From Balanoglossus misakiensis (taxonomy: Eukaryota; Hemichordata): a stretch of DNA of 64,000 nt. The translations under genes and the position numbers were made by a program. The stretch spans positions 10,540,001 through 10,604,000 of the forward strand of contig CM082586.2 of assembly GCA_040954595.2 (NCBI GenBank). The letters run 5' to 3'. The notes under the pieces were generated by a model. The model ran no database searches and was not told the origin of the DNA. It saw nothing but the letters and a program-made list of their open reading frames with translations. Shown piece after piece: positions 19,967 to 33,100 of the stretch (its first letter is position 1; each line of letters begins with the position of its first letter).

Positions 19967-22795
19967 AACTATCCGTCGATCTACAGAGTCTAGTGGAAAA
20001 ATGTCTTATGCGCATAGGCCTATCATGTGTTCTGTGCCTCACAACAGAAATCGGTAAATAAACGAGGCTGTTTGGAAGCAACCATGGAAATTGTACAACT
20101 ATCCGTCGATCTACAGAGTCTAGTGGAAAACGTTCTTATGCGCATAGGCCTATCTATGTGTTATGCGCATCACAACAGAAATCGGTAAATAAACGAGGCT
20201 GTATTTGGAAGCAACCATGGACATTGTACAACTATCCGTCGATCTACAGAGTCTAGTGGAAAACGTTCTTATGCGCATAGGCCTATCTATGTGTTATGCG
20301 CATCACAACAGAAATCGGTAAATAAACGAGGCTGTATTTGGAAGCAACCATGAAATTTTACAACTATCCGTCGATCTACAGAGTCTGGTGGAAAACTTCC
20401 TTATGCGCATATACCTATTACGTGTTCTGCGCCTCACAACAGAATTCGGTAAATAAACGAGGCTGTTTGGAAGCAACCATGGACATTGTACAACTATCCG
20501 TCGATCTACAAAGTCTAGTGGAAAACGTTCTTATGCGCATAGGCCTATCTATGTGTTATGCGCATCACAACAGAAATCGCTAAATAAACGAGGCTGTATT
20601 TGGAAGCAACCATGAAATTTTACAACTATCCGTCGATCTACAGAGTCTAGTGGAAAAATGTTTCATGCGCATAGGCCTATCATGTGTTCTGCGCCTCACA
20701 ACAGAAATCGGTAAATAAACGAGGCTGTTTGGAAGCAACCATGGAAATTTTACAGCTATCCGTCGATCTACATAGTCTAGTGGAAACGTTCTTATGCGCA
20801 TAGGCCTATATATGTGTTCTGCGCATCACAACAGAATTTTGTAAACAAACGAGGCTGTGTTTGGTAGCAACCATGGACATTTTAGAACTATCTCTCGATC
20901 TACAGAGTCTATAGTGGAAAACTTTCTTATGCACATATGCCTATCTATGTGTTCTGCGCCTCACAACAGAATTCGGTAAATAAACGAGGCTGTTTGGAAA
21001 TTTTACAACTATCCGTCGATCTACAGAGTCTAGTGGAAAACGTTATTATGCGCATAGGCCTATATATGTGTTCTGCGCATCACAACAGAATTTTGTAAAC
21101 AAACGAGGCTGTGTTTGGAAGCAACCATGGACATTTTAGAACTATCTCTCGATCTACAGAGTCTATAGTGGAAAACTTTCTTATGCACATATGCCTATCT
21201 ATGTGTTCTGCGCCTCACAACAGAATTCGGTAAATAAACGAGGCTGTTTGGAAGCAACCATGGAAATTTTACAACTATCCGTCGATCTACAGAGTCTAGT
21301 GGAAAACGTTATTATGCGCATAGGCCTATATATGTGTTCTGCGCATCACAACAGAAATCGGTAAATAAACGAGGCTGTATTTGGAAGCAACCATGGACAT
21401 TGTACAACTATCCGTCGATCTACAGAGTCTAGTGGAAAAATGTCTTATGCGCATAGGCCTATCATGTGTTCTGTGCCTCACAACAGAAATCGGTAAATAA
21501 ACGAGGCTGTTTGGAAGCAACCATGGAAATTGTACAACTATCCGTCGATCTACAGAGTCTAGTGGAAAACGTTCTTATGCGCATAGGCCTATCTATGTGT
21601 TATGCGCATCACAACAGAAATCGGTAAATAAACGAGGCTGTATTTGGAAGCAACCATGGACATTGTACAACTATCCGTCGATCTACAGAGTCTAGTGGAA
21701 AACGTTCTTATGCGCATAGGCCTATCTATGTGTTATGCGCATCACAACAGAAATCGGTAAATAAACGAGGCTGTATTTGGAAGCAACCATGAAATTTTAC
21801 AACTATCCGTCGATCTACAGAGTCTGGTGGAAAACTTCCTTATGCGCATATACCTATTACGTGTTCTGCGCCTCACAACAGAATTCGGTAAATAAACGAG
21901 GCTGTTTGGAAGCAACCATGGACATTGTACAACTATCCGTCGATCTACAAAGTCTAGTGGAAAACGTTCTTATGCGCATAGGCCTATCTATGTGTTATGC
22001 GCATCACAACAGAAATCGCTAAATAAACGAGGCTGTATTTGGAAGCAACCATGAAATTTTACAACTATCCGTCGATCTACAGAGTCTAGTGGAAAAATGT
22101 TTCATGCGCATAGGCCTATCATGTGTTCTGCGCCTCACAACAGAAATCGGTAAATAAACGAGGCTGTTTGGAAGCAACCATGGAAATTTTACAGCTATCC
22201 GTCGATCTACATAGTCTAGTGGAAACGTTCTTATGCGCATAGGCCTATATATGTGTTCTGCGCATCACAACAGAATTTTGTAAACAAACGAGGCTGTGTT
22301 TGGTAGCAACCATGGACATTTTAGAACTATCTCTCGATCTACAGAGTCTATAGTGGAAAACTTTCTTATGCACATATGCCTATCTATGTGTTCTGCGCCT
22401 CACAACAGAATTCGGTAAATAAACGAGGCTGTTTGGAAATTTTACAACTATCCGTCGATCTACAGAGTCTAGTGGAAAACGTTATTATGCGCATAGGCCT
22501 ATATATGTGTTCTGCGCATCACAACAGAATTTTGTAAACAAACGAGGCTGTGTTTGGAAGCAACCATGGACATTTTAGAACTATCTCTCGATCTACAGAG
22601 TCTATAGTGGAAAACTTTCTTATGCACATATGCCTATCTATGTGTTCTGCGCCTCACAACAGAATTCGGTAAATAAACGAGGCTGTTTGGAAGCAACCAT
22701 GGAAATTTTACAACTATCCGTCGATCTACAGAGTCTAGTGGAAAACGTTATTATGCGCATAGGCCTATATATGTGTTCTGCGCATCACAACAGAA
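19967..22795. repeat. 1439-bp higher-order repeat, two copies
   Basis: Positions 19967-21356 recur at 21406-22795 with an offset of 1439 bp (about 11 monomers). Rare markers are shared: the shortened monomer where TGTTTGGAA runs straight into ATTTTACAAC (near 20990 and 22430), GTGTTTGGTAGCAACC, and GCGCATATACC. No difference was noticed between copies. Confidence 0.88.
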
Positions 22796-23282
22796 TTTTG
22801 TAAACAAACGAGGCTGTGTTTGGAAGCAACCATGGAAATTTTAGAACTATCTCTCGATCTACAGAGTCTAGTGGAAAACTTTATTATGCACATATGCCTA
22901 TCTATGTGTTCTGCGCATCACAACAGAAATCGGTAAATAAACGAGGCTGTTTGGAAGCAACCATGGAAATATTACAGCTATCCGTCGATCTACAGAGTCT
23001 AGTGGAAACGTTCTTATGCGCATAGGCCTATATATGTGTTCTGCGCCTCACAACAGAATTTTGTAAACAAACGAGGCTGTGTTTGGTAGCAACCATGGAC
23101 ATTTTAGAACTATCTCTCGATCTACAGAGTCTATAGTGGAAAACTTTCTTATGCACATATGCCTATCTATGTGTTCTGCGCCTCACAACAGAATTCGGTA
23201 AATAAACGAGGCTGTTTGGAAGCAACCATGGAAATTTTACAACTATCCGTCGATCTACAGAGTCTAGTGGAAAACGTTATTA

Positions 23283-23905
23283 TGCGCATAGGCCTATATA
23301 TGTGTTCTGCGCATCACAACAGAATTTTGTAAACAAACGAGGCTTTGTTTGGAAGCAACAATGGAAATTTTAGAACTATCTCTCGATCTACTGAGTATAG
23401 TGGAAAACGTTCATATGCGCATAGGCCTATCATGTGTTATGCACATCACAACATAATTTTGTAAACAAACGAGGCTTTGTTTGGAAGCAACCGTGGAAAT
23501 TTTAGAACTATCTCTCGATCTACAGAGTATAGTGGAAAACGTTCATATGCGCATAGGCCTATCATGTGTTATGCACATCACAACATAATTTTGTAAACAA
23601 ACGAGGCTTTGTTTGGAAGCAACCGTGGAAATTTTAGAACTATCTCTCGATCTACAGAGTATAGTGGAAAACGTTCATATGCGCATATGCTATCATGTGT
23701 TATGCACATCACAACATAATTTTGTAAACAAACGAGGCTTTGTTTGGAAGCAACATTTGAAATTTTAGAACTATCTGTCGATCTACGGAGTATAGTGGAA
23801 AACGTTCATATGCGCATAGGCCTATATATGTGTTCTGCGCATCACAACAGAATTTTGTAAATGAACGAGGCTGTGTTTGGAAACAACCATGGAAATTTTA
23901 GAACT
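23283..23905. repeat. Left-arm-type block transplanted in the right arm
   Basis: This 623-bp block matches 4051-4673 at an offset of 19232. It shares rare features such as CTACTGAGTATAG (4156 and 23388) and the shortened GCGCATATGCTATCATG. At least one base differs (CATTGGAAAT versus CATTTGAAAT near 23757). On its right it switches, through shared sequence, to a match with 8698-9141. This is a mosaic junction inside the array. Confidence 0.82.
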
Positions 23906-24843
23906 ATCTCTCGATCTAAAGTTGAAAAGTTTCTTATGCGCATAGGCCTATTACGTGTTCTGCGCCTCACAACAGAATTCGGTAAATAAACGAGGCTGTT
24001 TGGAAGCAACAATGGAAATTTTAGAACTATCCGTCGATCTACGGAGTATAGTGGAAAACGTTCATATGCGCATAGGCCTATATATGTGTTCTGCGCATCA
24101 CAACAGAATTTTGTAAACAATCGAGGATGTGTTTGGAAGCAATCATGGAAATTTTAGAACTATCCGTCGATCTACAGAGTCTAGTGGGAAACTTTCTTAT
24201 GCGCATAGGCATATGTATGTGTTCAGCGCATCACAACAGAATTTTGTAAATGAACGAGGCTGTGTTTGGAAACAACCATGGAAATTTTAGAACTATCTCT
24301 CGATCTACAGAGTCTAGTGGAAAACTTTATTATGCACATAGGCCTATCTATGTATTATGCGCATCACAACAGAAATCGGTAAATAAACGAGGCTGTATTT
24401 GGAAGCAACCATGTAAATTTTACAACTATCCGTCGATCTACAGAGTCTGGTGGAAAACTTTCTTATGCGCATAGGCCTATTACGTGTTCTGCGCCTCACA
24501 ACAGAAATCGGTAAATAAACGAGGCTGTTTGGAAGCAACCATGTAAATTTTAGAACTATCCGTCGATCTACAGAGTCTAGTGGAAAAACGTTCATGTGCG
24601 CATAGGCCTATCATGTGTTATGCACATCACAACAGAATTTTGTAAACAAACGAGGCTTTGTTTGGAAGCAACAATGGAAATTTTAGAACTATCTGTCGAT
24701 CTACGGAGTATAGTGGAAAACATTCATATGCGCATAGGCCTATATATGTGTTCTGCGCATCACAACAGAATTTTGTAAACAATCGAGGATGTGTTTGGAA
24801 GCAATCATGGAAATTTTAGAACTATCCGTCGATCTACAGAGTC
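23842..24843. repeat. Paralogous empty target site of the retrotransposon
   Basis: 23842-24285 matches the left flank 8698-9141 (offset 15144), and 24282-24843 matches the right flank 17200-17761 (offset 7082). The offsets differ by 8062, exactly the element (8058) plus the 4-bp target duplication. The unoccupied AAAT is at 24282-24285. One base difference seen is AACATTC near 24720 versus AACGTTC near 17640. Confidence 0.9.
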
Positions 24844-27800
24844 TGGTGGAAAACTTTCTTATGCGCATAGGCCTATTACGTGCTCTGCGCCTCACAACAG
24901 AATTCGGTAAATAAACGAGGCTGTTTGGAAGCAACCATGGAACTTTTAGAACTATCCGTCGATCTACAGAGTCTAGTGGAAAAATGTCTTATGCGCATAG
25001 GCCTATCATGTGTTCTGTGCCTCACAACAGAAATCGGTAAATAAACGAGGCTGTTTGGAAGCAACCATGGAAATTGTACAACTATCCGTCGATCTACAGA
25101 GTCTAGTGGAAAACGTTCTTATGCGCATAGGCCTATCTATGTGTTATGCGCATCACAACAGAAATCGGTAAATAAACGAGGCTGTATTTGGAAGCAACCA
25201 TGAAATTTTACAACTATCCGTCGATCTACAGAGTCTGGTGGAAAACTTCCTTATGCGCATAGACCTATTACGTGTTCTGCGCCTCACAACAGAATTCGGT
25301 AAATAAACGAGGCTGTTTGGAAGCAACCATGGACATTGTTCAACTATCCGTCGATCTACAAAGTCTAGTGGAAAACGTTCTTATGCGCATAGGCCTATCT
25401 ATGTGTTATGCGCATCACAACAGAAATCGCTAAATAAACGAGGCTGTATTTGGAAGCAACCATGAAATTTTACAACTATCCGTCGATCTACAGAGTCTAG
25501 TGGAAAAATGTCTCATGCGCATAGGCCTATCATGTGTTCTGCGCCTCACAACAGAATTCGGTAAATAAACGAGGCTGTTTGGAAGCAACCATGGAAATTT
25601 TACAACTATCCGTCGATCTACAGAGTCTAGTGGAAAACGTTATTATGCGCATAGGCCTATATATGTGTTCTGCGCATCACAACAGAATTTTGTAAACAAA
25701 CGAGGCTGTGTTTGGAAGCAACCATGGACATTTTAGAACTAACTCTCGATCTACAGAGTCTATAGTGGAAAACTTTCTTATGCACATATGCCTATCTATG
25801 TGTTCTGCGCCTCACAACAGAATTCGGTAAATAAACGAGGCTGTTTGGAAGCAACCATGGAAATTTTACAACTATCCGTCGATCTACAGAGTCTAGTGGA
25901 AAACGTTATTATGCGCATAGGCCTATATATGTGTTCTGCGCATCACAACAGAATTTTGTAAACAAACGAGGCTGTGTTTGGAAGCAACCATGGAAATTTT
26001 AGAACTATCTCTCGATCTACAGAGTCTAGTGGAAAACTTTATTATGCACATATGCCTATCTATGTGTTCTGCGCATCACAACAGAAATCGGTAAATAAAC
26101 GAGGCTGTTTGGAAGCAACCATGGAAATTTTACAACTATCCGTCGATCTACAGAGTCTGGTGGAAAACTTTCTTATGCGCATAGGCCTATTACGTGCTCT
26201 GCGCCTCACAACAGAATTCGGTAAATAAACGAGGCTGTTTGGAAGCAACCATGGAAATTTTAGAACTATCCGTCGATCTACAGAGTCTAGTGGAAAAATG
26301 TCTTATGCGCATAGGCCTATCATGTGTTCTGTGCCTCACAACAGAAATCGGTAAATAAACGAGGCTGTTTGGAAGCAACCATGGAAATTGTACAACTATC
26401 CGTCGATCTACAGAGTCTGGTGGAAAACTTCCTTATGCGCATAGGCCTATCTATGTGTTATGCGCATCACAACAGAAATCGGTAAATAAACGAGGCTGTA
26501 TTTGGAAGCAACCATGAAATTTTACAACTATCCGTCAATCTACAGAGTCTGGTGGAAAACTTTCTTATGCGCATAGACCTATTACGTGTTCTGCGCCTCA
26601 CAACAGAATTCGGTAAATAAACGAGGCTGTTTGGAAGCAACCATGGACATTGTACAACTATCCGTCGATCTACAAAGTCTAGTGGAAAACGTTCTTATGC
26701 GCATAGGCCTATCTATGTGTTATGCGCATCACAACAGAAATCGCTAAATAAACGAGGCTGTATTTGGAAGCAACCATGAAATTTTACAACTATCCGTCGA
26801 TCTACAGAGTCTAGTGGAAAAATGTCTCATGCGCATAGGCCTATCATGTGTTCTGCGCCTCACAACAGAAATCGGTAAATAAACGAGGCTGTTTGGAAGC
26901 AACCATGGAAATTTTACAGCTATCTGTCGATCTACAGAGTCTAGTGGAAACGTTCTTATGCGCATAGGCCTATATATGTGTTCTGCGCATCACAACAGAA
27001 TTTTGTAAACAAACGAGGCTGTGTTTGGTAGCAACCATGGACATTTTAGAACTATCTCTCGATCTACAGAGTCTATAGTGGAAAACTTTCTTATGCACAT
27101 ATGCCTATCTATGTGTTCTGCGCCTCACAACAGAATTCGGTAAATAAACGAGGCTGTGTTTGGAAACAACCATGGAAATTTTAGAACTATCTCTCGATCT
27201 ACAGAGTCTAGTGGAAAACTTTATTATGCACATAGGCCTATCTATGTATTATGCGCATCACAACAGAAATCGGTAAATAAACGAGGCTGTATTTGGAAGC
27301 AACCATGTAAATTTTACAACTATCCGTCGATCTACAGAGTCTGGTGGAAAACTTTCTTATGCGCATAGGCCTATTACGTGTTCTGCGCCTCACAACAGAA
27401 ATCGGTAAATAAACGAGGCTGTTTGGAAGCAACCATGTAAATTTTAGAACTATCCGTCGATCTACAGAGTCTAGTGGAAAAACGTTCATGTGCGCATAGG
27501 CCTATCATGTGTTATGCACATCACAACAGAATTTTGTAAACAAACGAGGCTTTGTTTGGAAGCAACAATGGAAATTTTAGAACTATCTGTCGATCTACGG
27601 AGTATAGTGGAAAACATTCATATGCGCATAGGCCTATATATGTGTTCTGCGCATCACAACAGAATTTTGTAAACAATCGAGGATGTGTTTGGAAGCAATC
27701 ATGGAAATTTTAGAACTATCCGTCGATCTACAGAGTCTAGTGGGAAACTTTCTTATGCGCATAGGCATATGTATGTGTTCTGCGCATCACAACAGAAATC

Positions 27801-30100
27801 GGTAAATAAACGAGGCTGTTTGGAAGCAACCATGGAAATTTTACAACTATCCGTCGATCTACAGAGTCTGGTGGAAAACTTTCTTATGCGCATAGGCCTA
27901 TTACGTGCTCTGCGCCTCACAACAGAATTCGGTAAATAAACGAGGCTGTTTGGAAGCAACCATGGAACTTTTAGAACTATCCGTCGATCTACAGAGTCTA
28001 GTGGAAAAATGTCTTATGCGCATAGGCCTATCATGTGTTCTGTGCCTCACAACAGAAATCGGTAAATAAACGAGGCTGTTTGGAAGCAACCATGGAAATT
28101 GTACAACTATCCGTCGATCTACAGAGTCTAGTGGAAAACGTTCTTATGCGCATAGGCCTATCTATGTGTTATGCGCATCACAACAGAAATCGGTAAATAA
28201 ACGAGGCTGTATTTGGAAGCAACCATGAAATTTTACAACTATCCGTCGATCTACAGAGTCTGGTGGAAAACTTCCTTATGCGCATAGACCTATTACGTGT
28301 TCTGCGCCTCACAACAGAATTCGGTAAATAAACGAGGCTGTTTGGAAGCAACCATGGACATTGTACAACTATCCGTCGATCTACAAAGTCTAGTGGAAAA
28401 CGTTCTTATGCGCATAGGCCTATCTATGTGTTATGCGCATCACAACAGAAATCGCTAAATAAACGAGGCTGTATTTGGAAGCAACCATGAAATTTTACAA
28501 CTATCCGTCGATCTACAGAGTCTAGTGGAAAAATGTCTCATGCGCATAGGCCTATCATGTGTTCTGCGCCTCACAACAGAATTCGGTAAATAAACGAGGC
28601 TGTTTGGAAGCAACCATGGAAATTTTACAACTATCCGTCGATCTACAGAGTCTAGTGGAAAACGTTATTATGCGCATAGGCCTATATATGTGTTCTGCGC
28701 ATCACAACAGAATTTTGTAAACAAACGAGGCTGTGTTTGGAAGCAACCATGGACATTTTAGAACTAACTCTCGATCTACAGAGTCTATAGTGGAAAACTT
28801 TCTTATGCACATATGCCTATCTATGTGTTCTGCGCCTCACAACAGAATTCGGTGAATAAACGAGGCTGTTTGGAAGCAACCATGGAAATTTTACAACTAT
28901 CCGTCGATCTACAGAGTCTAGTGGAAAACGTTATTATGCGCATAGGCCTATATATGTGTTCTGCGCATCACAACAGAATTTTGTAAACAAACGAGGCTGT
29001 GTTTGGAAGCAACCATGGAAATTTTAGAACTATCTCTCGATCTACAGAGTCTAGTGGAAAACTTTATTATGCACATATGCCTATCTATGTGTTCTGCGCA
29101 TCACAACAGAAATCGGTAAATAAACGAGGCTGTTTGGAAGCAACCATGGAAATTTTACAACTATCCGTCGATCTACAGAGTCTGGTGGAAAACTTTCTTA
29201 TGCGCATAGGCCTATTACGTGCTCTGCGCCTCACAACAGAATTCGGTAAATAAACGAGGCTGTTTGGAAGCAACCATGGAAATTTTAGAACTATCCGTCG
29301 ATCTACAGAGTCTAGTGGAAAAATGTCTTATGCGCATAGGCCTATCATGTGTTCTGTGCCTCACAACAGAAATCGGTAAATAAACGAGGCTGTTTGGAAG
29401 CAACCATGGAAATTGTACAACTATCCGTCGATCTACAGAGTCTGGTGGAAAACTTCCTTATGCGCATAGGCCTATCTATGTGTTATGCGCATCACAACAG
29501 AAATCGGTAAATAAACGAGGCTGTATTTGGAAGCAACCATGAAATTTTACAACTATCCGTCGATCTACAGAGTCTGGTGGAAAACTTCCTTATGCGCATA
29601 GACCTATTACGTGTTCTGCGCCTCACAACAGAATTCGGTAAATAAACGAGGCTGTTTGGAAGCAACCATGGACATTGTACAACTATCCGTCGATCTACAA
29701 AGTCTAGTGGAAAACGTTCTTATGCGCATAGGCCTATCTATGTGTTATGCGCATCACAACAGAAATCGCTAAATAAACGAGGCTGTATTTGGAAGCAACC
29801 ATGAAATTTTACAACTATCCGTCGATCTACAGAGTCTAGTGGAAAAATGTCTCATGCGCAGAGGCCTATCATGTGTTCTGCGCCTCACAACAGAAATCGG
29901 TAAATAAACGAGGCTGTTTGGAAGCAACCATGGAAATTTTACAGCTATCCGTCGATCTACAGAGTCTAGTGGAAACGTTCTTATGCGCATAGGCCTATAT
30001 ATGTGTTCTGCGCATCACAACAGAATTTTGTAAACAAACGAGGCTGTGTTTGGTAGCAACCATGGACATTTTAGAACTATCTCTCGATCTACAGAGTCTA
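24844..30100. repeat. 3025-bp-offset higher-order duplication
   Basis: Monomers from about 24860-27050 recur at about 27885-30080 with an offset of 3025 bp (about 23 monomers). Landmarks starting at 25974 and 26744 reappear at 28999 and 29769. The preceding part, 24250-24840, recurs near 27144-27734 at an offset of 2894 instead, one monomer less. The outer limits are approximate. Confidence 0.75.
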
Positions 30101-33100
30101 TAGTGGAAAACTTTCTTATGCACATATGCCTATCTATGTGTTCTGCGCCTCACAACAGAATTCGGTAAATAAACGAGGCTGTTTGGAAGCAACCATGGAA
30201 ATTTTACAACTATCCGTCGATCTACAGAGTCTAGTGGAAAACGTTATTATGCGCATAGGCCTATATATGTGTTCTGCGCATCACAACAGAATTTTGTAAA
30301 CAAACGAGGCTGTGTTTGGAAGCAACCATGGACATTTTAGAACTATCTCTCGATCTACAGAGTCTATAGTGGAAAACTTTCTTATGCACATATGCCTATC
30401 TATGTGTTCTGCGCCTCACAACAGAATTCGGTAAATAAACGAGGCTGTTTGGAAGCAACCATGGAAATTTTACAACTATCCGTCGATCTACAGAGTCTAG
30501 TGGAAAACGTTATTATGCGCATAGGCCTATCTATGTGTTATGCGCATCACAACAGAAATCGGTAAATAAACGAGGCTGTATTTGGAAGCAACCATGAAAT
30601 TTTACAACTATCCGTCGATCTACAGAGTCTGGTGGAAAACTTCCTTATGCGCATAGACCTATTACGTGTTCTGCGCCTCACAACAGAATTCGGTAAATAA
30701 ACGAGGCTGTTTGGAAGCAACCATGGACATTGTACAACTATCCGTCGATCTACACAGTCTAGTGGAAAACGTTCTTATGCGCATAGGCCTATCTATGTGT
30801 TATGCGCATCACAACAGAAATCGCTAAATAAACGAGGCTGTATTTGGAAGCAACCATGAAATTTTACAACTATCCGTCGATCTACAGAGTCTAGTGGAAA
30901 AATGTCTCATGCGCATAGGCCTATCATGTGTTCTGCGCCTCACAACAGAAATCGGTAAATAAACGAGGCTGTTTGGAAGCAACCATGGAAATTTTACAGC
31001 TATCCGTCGATCTACAGAGTCTAGTGGAAACGTTCTTATGCGCATAGGCCTATATATGTGTTCTGCGCATCACAACAGAATTTTGTAAACAAACGAGGCT
31101 GTGTTTGGTAGCAACCATGGACATTTTAGAACTATCTCTCGATCTACAGAGTCTATAGTGGAAAACTTTCTTATGCACATATGCCTATCTATGTGTTCTG
31201 CGCCTCACAACAGAATTCGGTAAATAAACGAGGCTGTTTGGAAGCAACCATGGAAATTTTACAACTATCCGTCGATCTACAGAGTCTAGTGGAAAACGTT
31301 ATTATGCGCATAGGCCTATATATGTGTTCTGCGCATCACAACAGAATTTTGTAAACAAACGAGGCTGTGTTTGGAAGCAACCATGGACATTTTAGAACTA
31401 TCTCTCGATCTACAGAGTCTATAGTGGAAAACTTTCTTATGCACATATGCCTATCTATGTGTTCTGCGCCTCACAACAGAATTCGGTAAATAAACGAGGC
31501 TGTTTGGAAGCAACCATGGAAATTTTACAACTATCCGTCGATCTACAGAGTCTAGTGGAAAACGTTATTATGCGCATAGGCCTATATATGTGTTCTGCGC
31601 ATCACAACAGAATTTTGTAAACAAACGAGGCTGTGTTTGGAAGCAACCATGGAAATTTTAGAACTATCTCTCGATCTACAGAGTCTAGTGGAAAACTTTA
31701 TTATGCACATATGCCTATCTATGTGTTCTGCGCATCACAACAGAAATCGGTAAATAAACGAGGCTGTTTGGAAGCAACCATGGAAATTTTACAGCTATCC
31801 GTCGATCTACAGAGTCTAGTGGAAACGTTCTTATGCGCATAGGCCTATATATGTGTTCTGCGCATCACAACAGAATTTTGTAAACAAACGAGGCTGTGTT
31901 TGGTAGCAACCATGGACATTTTAGAACTATCTCTCGATCTACAGAGTCTATAGTGGAAAACTTTCTTATGCACATATGCCTATCTATGTGTTCTGCGCCT
32001 CACAACAGAATTCGGTAAATAAACGAGGCTGTTTGGAAGCAACCATGGAAATTTTACAACTATCCGTCGATCTACAGAGTCTAGTGGAAAACGTTATTAT
32101 GCGCATAGGCCTATATATGTGTTCTGCGCATCACAACAGAATTTTGTAAACAAACGAGGCTGTGTTTGGAAGCAACCATGGAAATTTTAGAACTATCTCT
32201 CCATCTACAGAGTCTAGTGGAAAACTTTATTATGCACATATGCCTATCTATGTGTTCTGCGCATCACAACAGAAATCGGTAAATAAACGAGGCTGTTTGG
32301 AAGCAACCATGGAAATTTTACAACTATCCGTCGATCTACAGAGTCTGGTGGAAAACTTTCTTATGCGCATAGGCCTATTACGTGCTCTGCGCCTCACAAC
32401 AGAATTCGGTAAATAAACGAGGCTGTTTGGAAGCAATCATGGAAATTTTAGAACTATCCGTCGATCTACAGAGTCTAGTGGGAAACTTTCTTATGCGCAT
32501 AGGCATATGTATGTGTTCAGCGCATCACAACAGAATTTTATAAATGAACGAGGCTGTGTTTGGAAACAACCATGGAAATTTTACAACTATCCGTCGATCT
32601 ACGGAGTCTGGTGGAAAACTTTCTTATGCGCATAGGCCTATCATGTGTTCTGCGCCTCACAACAGAAATCGGTAAATAAACGAGGCTGTTTGGAAGCAAC
32701 CATGGAAATTGTACAACTATCCGTCGATCTACATAGTCTAGTGGAAAACGTTCTTATGCGCATAGGCCTATCTATGTGTTATGCGCATCACAACAGAAAT
32801 CGGTAAATAAACGAGGCTGTATTTGGAAGCAATCATGAAATTTTACAACTATCCGTCGATCTACAGAGTCTGGTGGAAAACTTCCTTATGCGCATAGACC
32901 TATTACGTGTTCTGCGCCTCACAACAGAATTCGGTAAATAAACGATGCTGTTTGGAAGCAACCATGGAAATTGTACAACTATCCGTCGATCTACAGAGTC
33001 TAGTGGAAAACGTTCTTATGCGCATAGGCCTATCTATGTGTTATGCGCATCACAACAGAAATCGGTAAATAAACGAGGCTGTGTTTGGAAGCAACCATGG

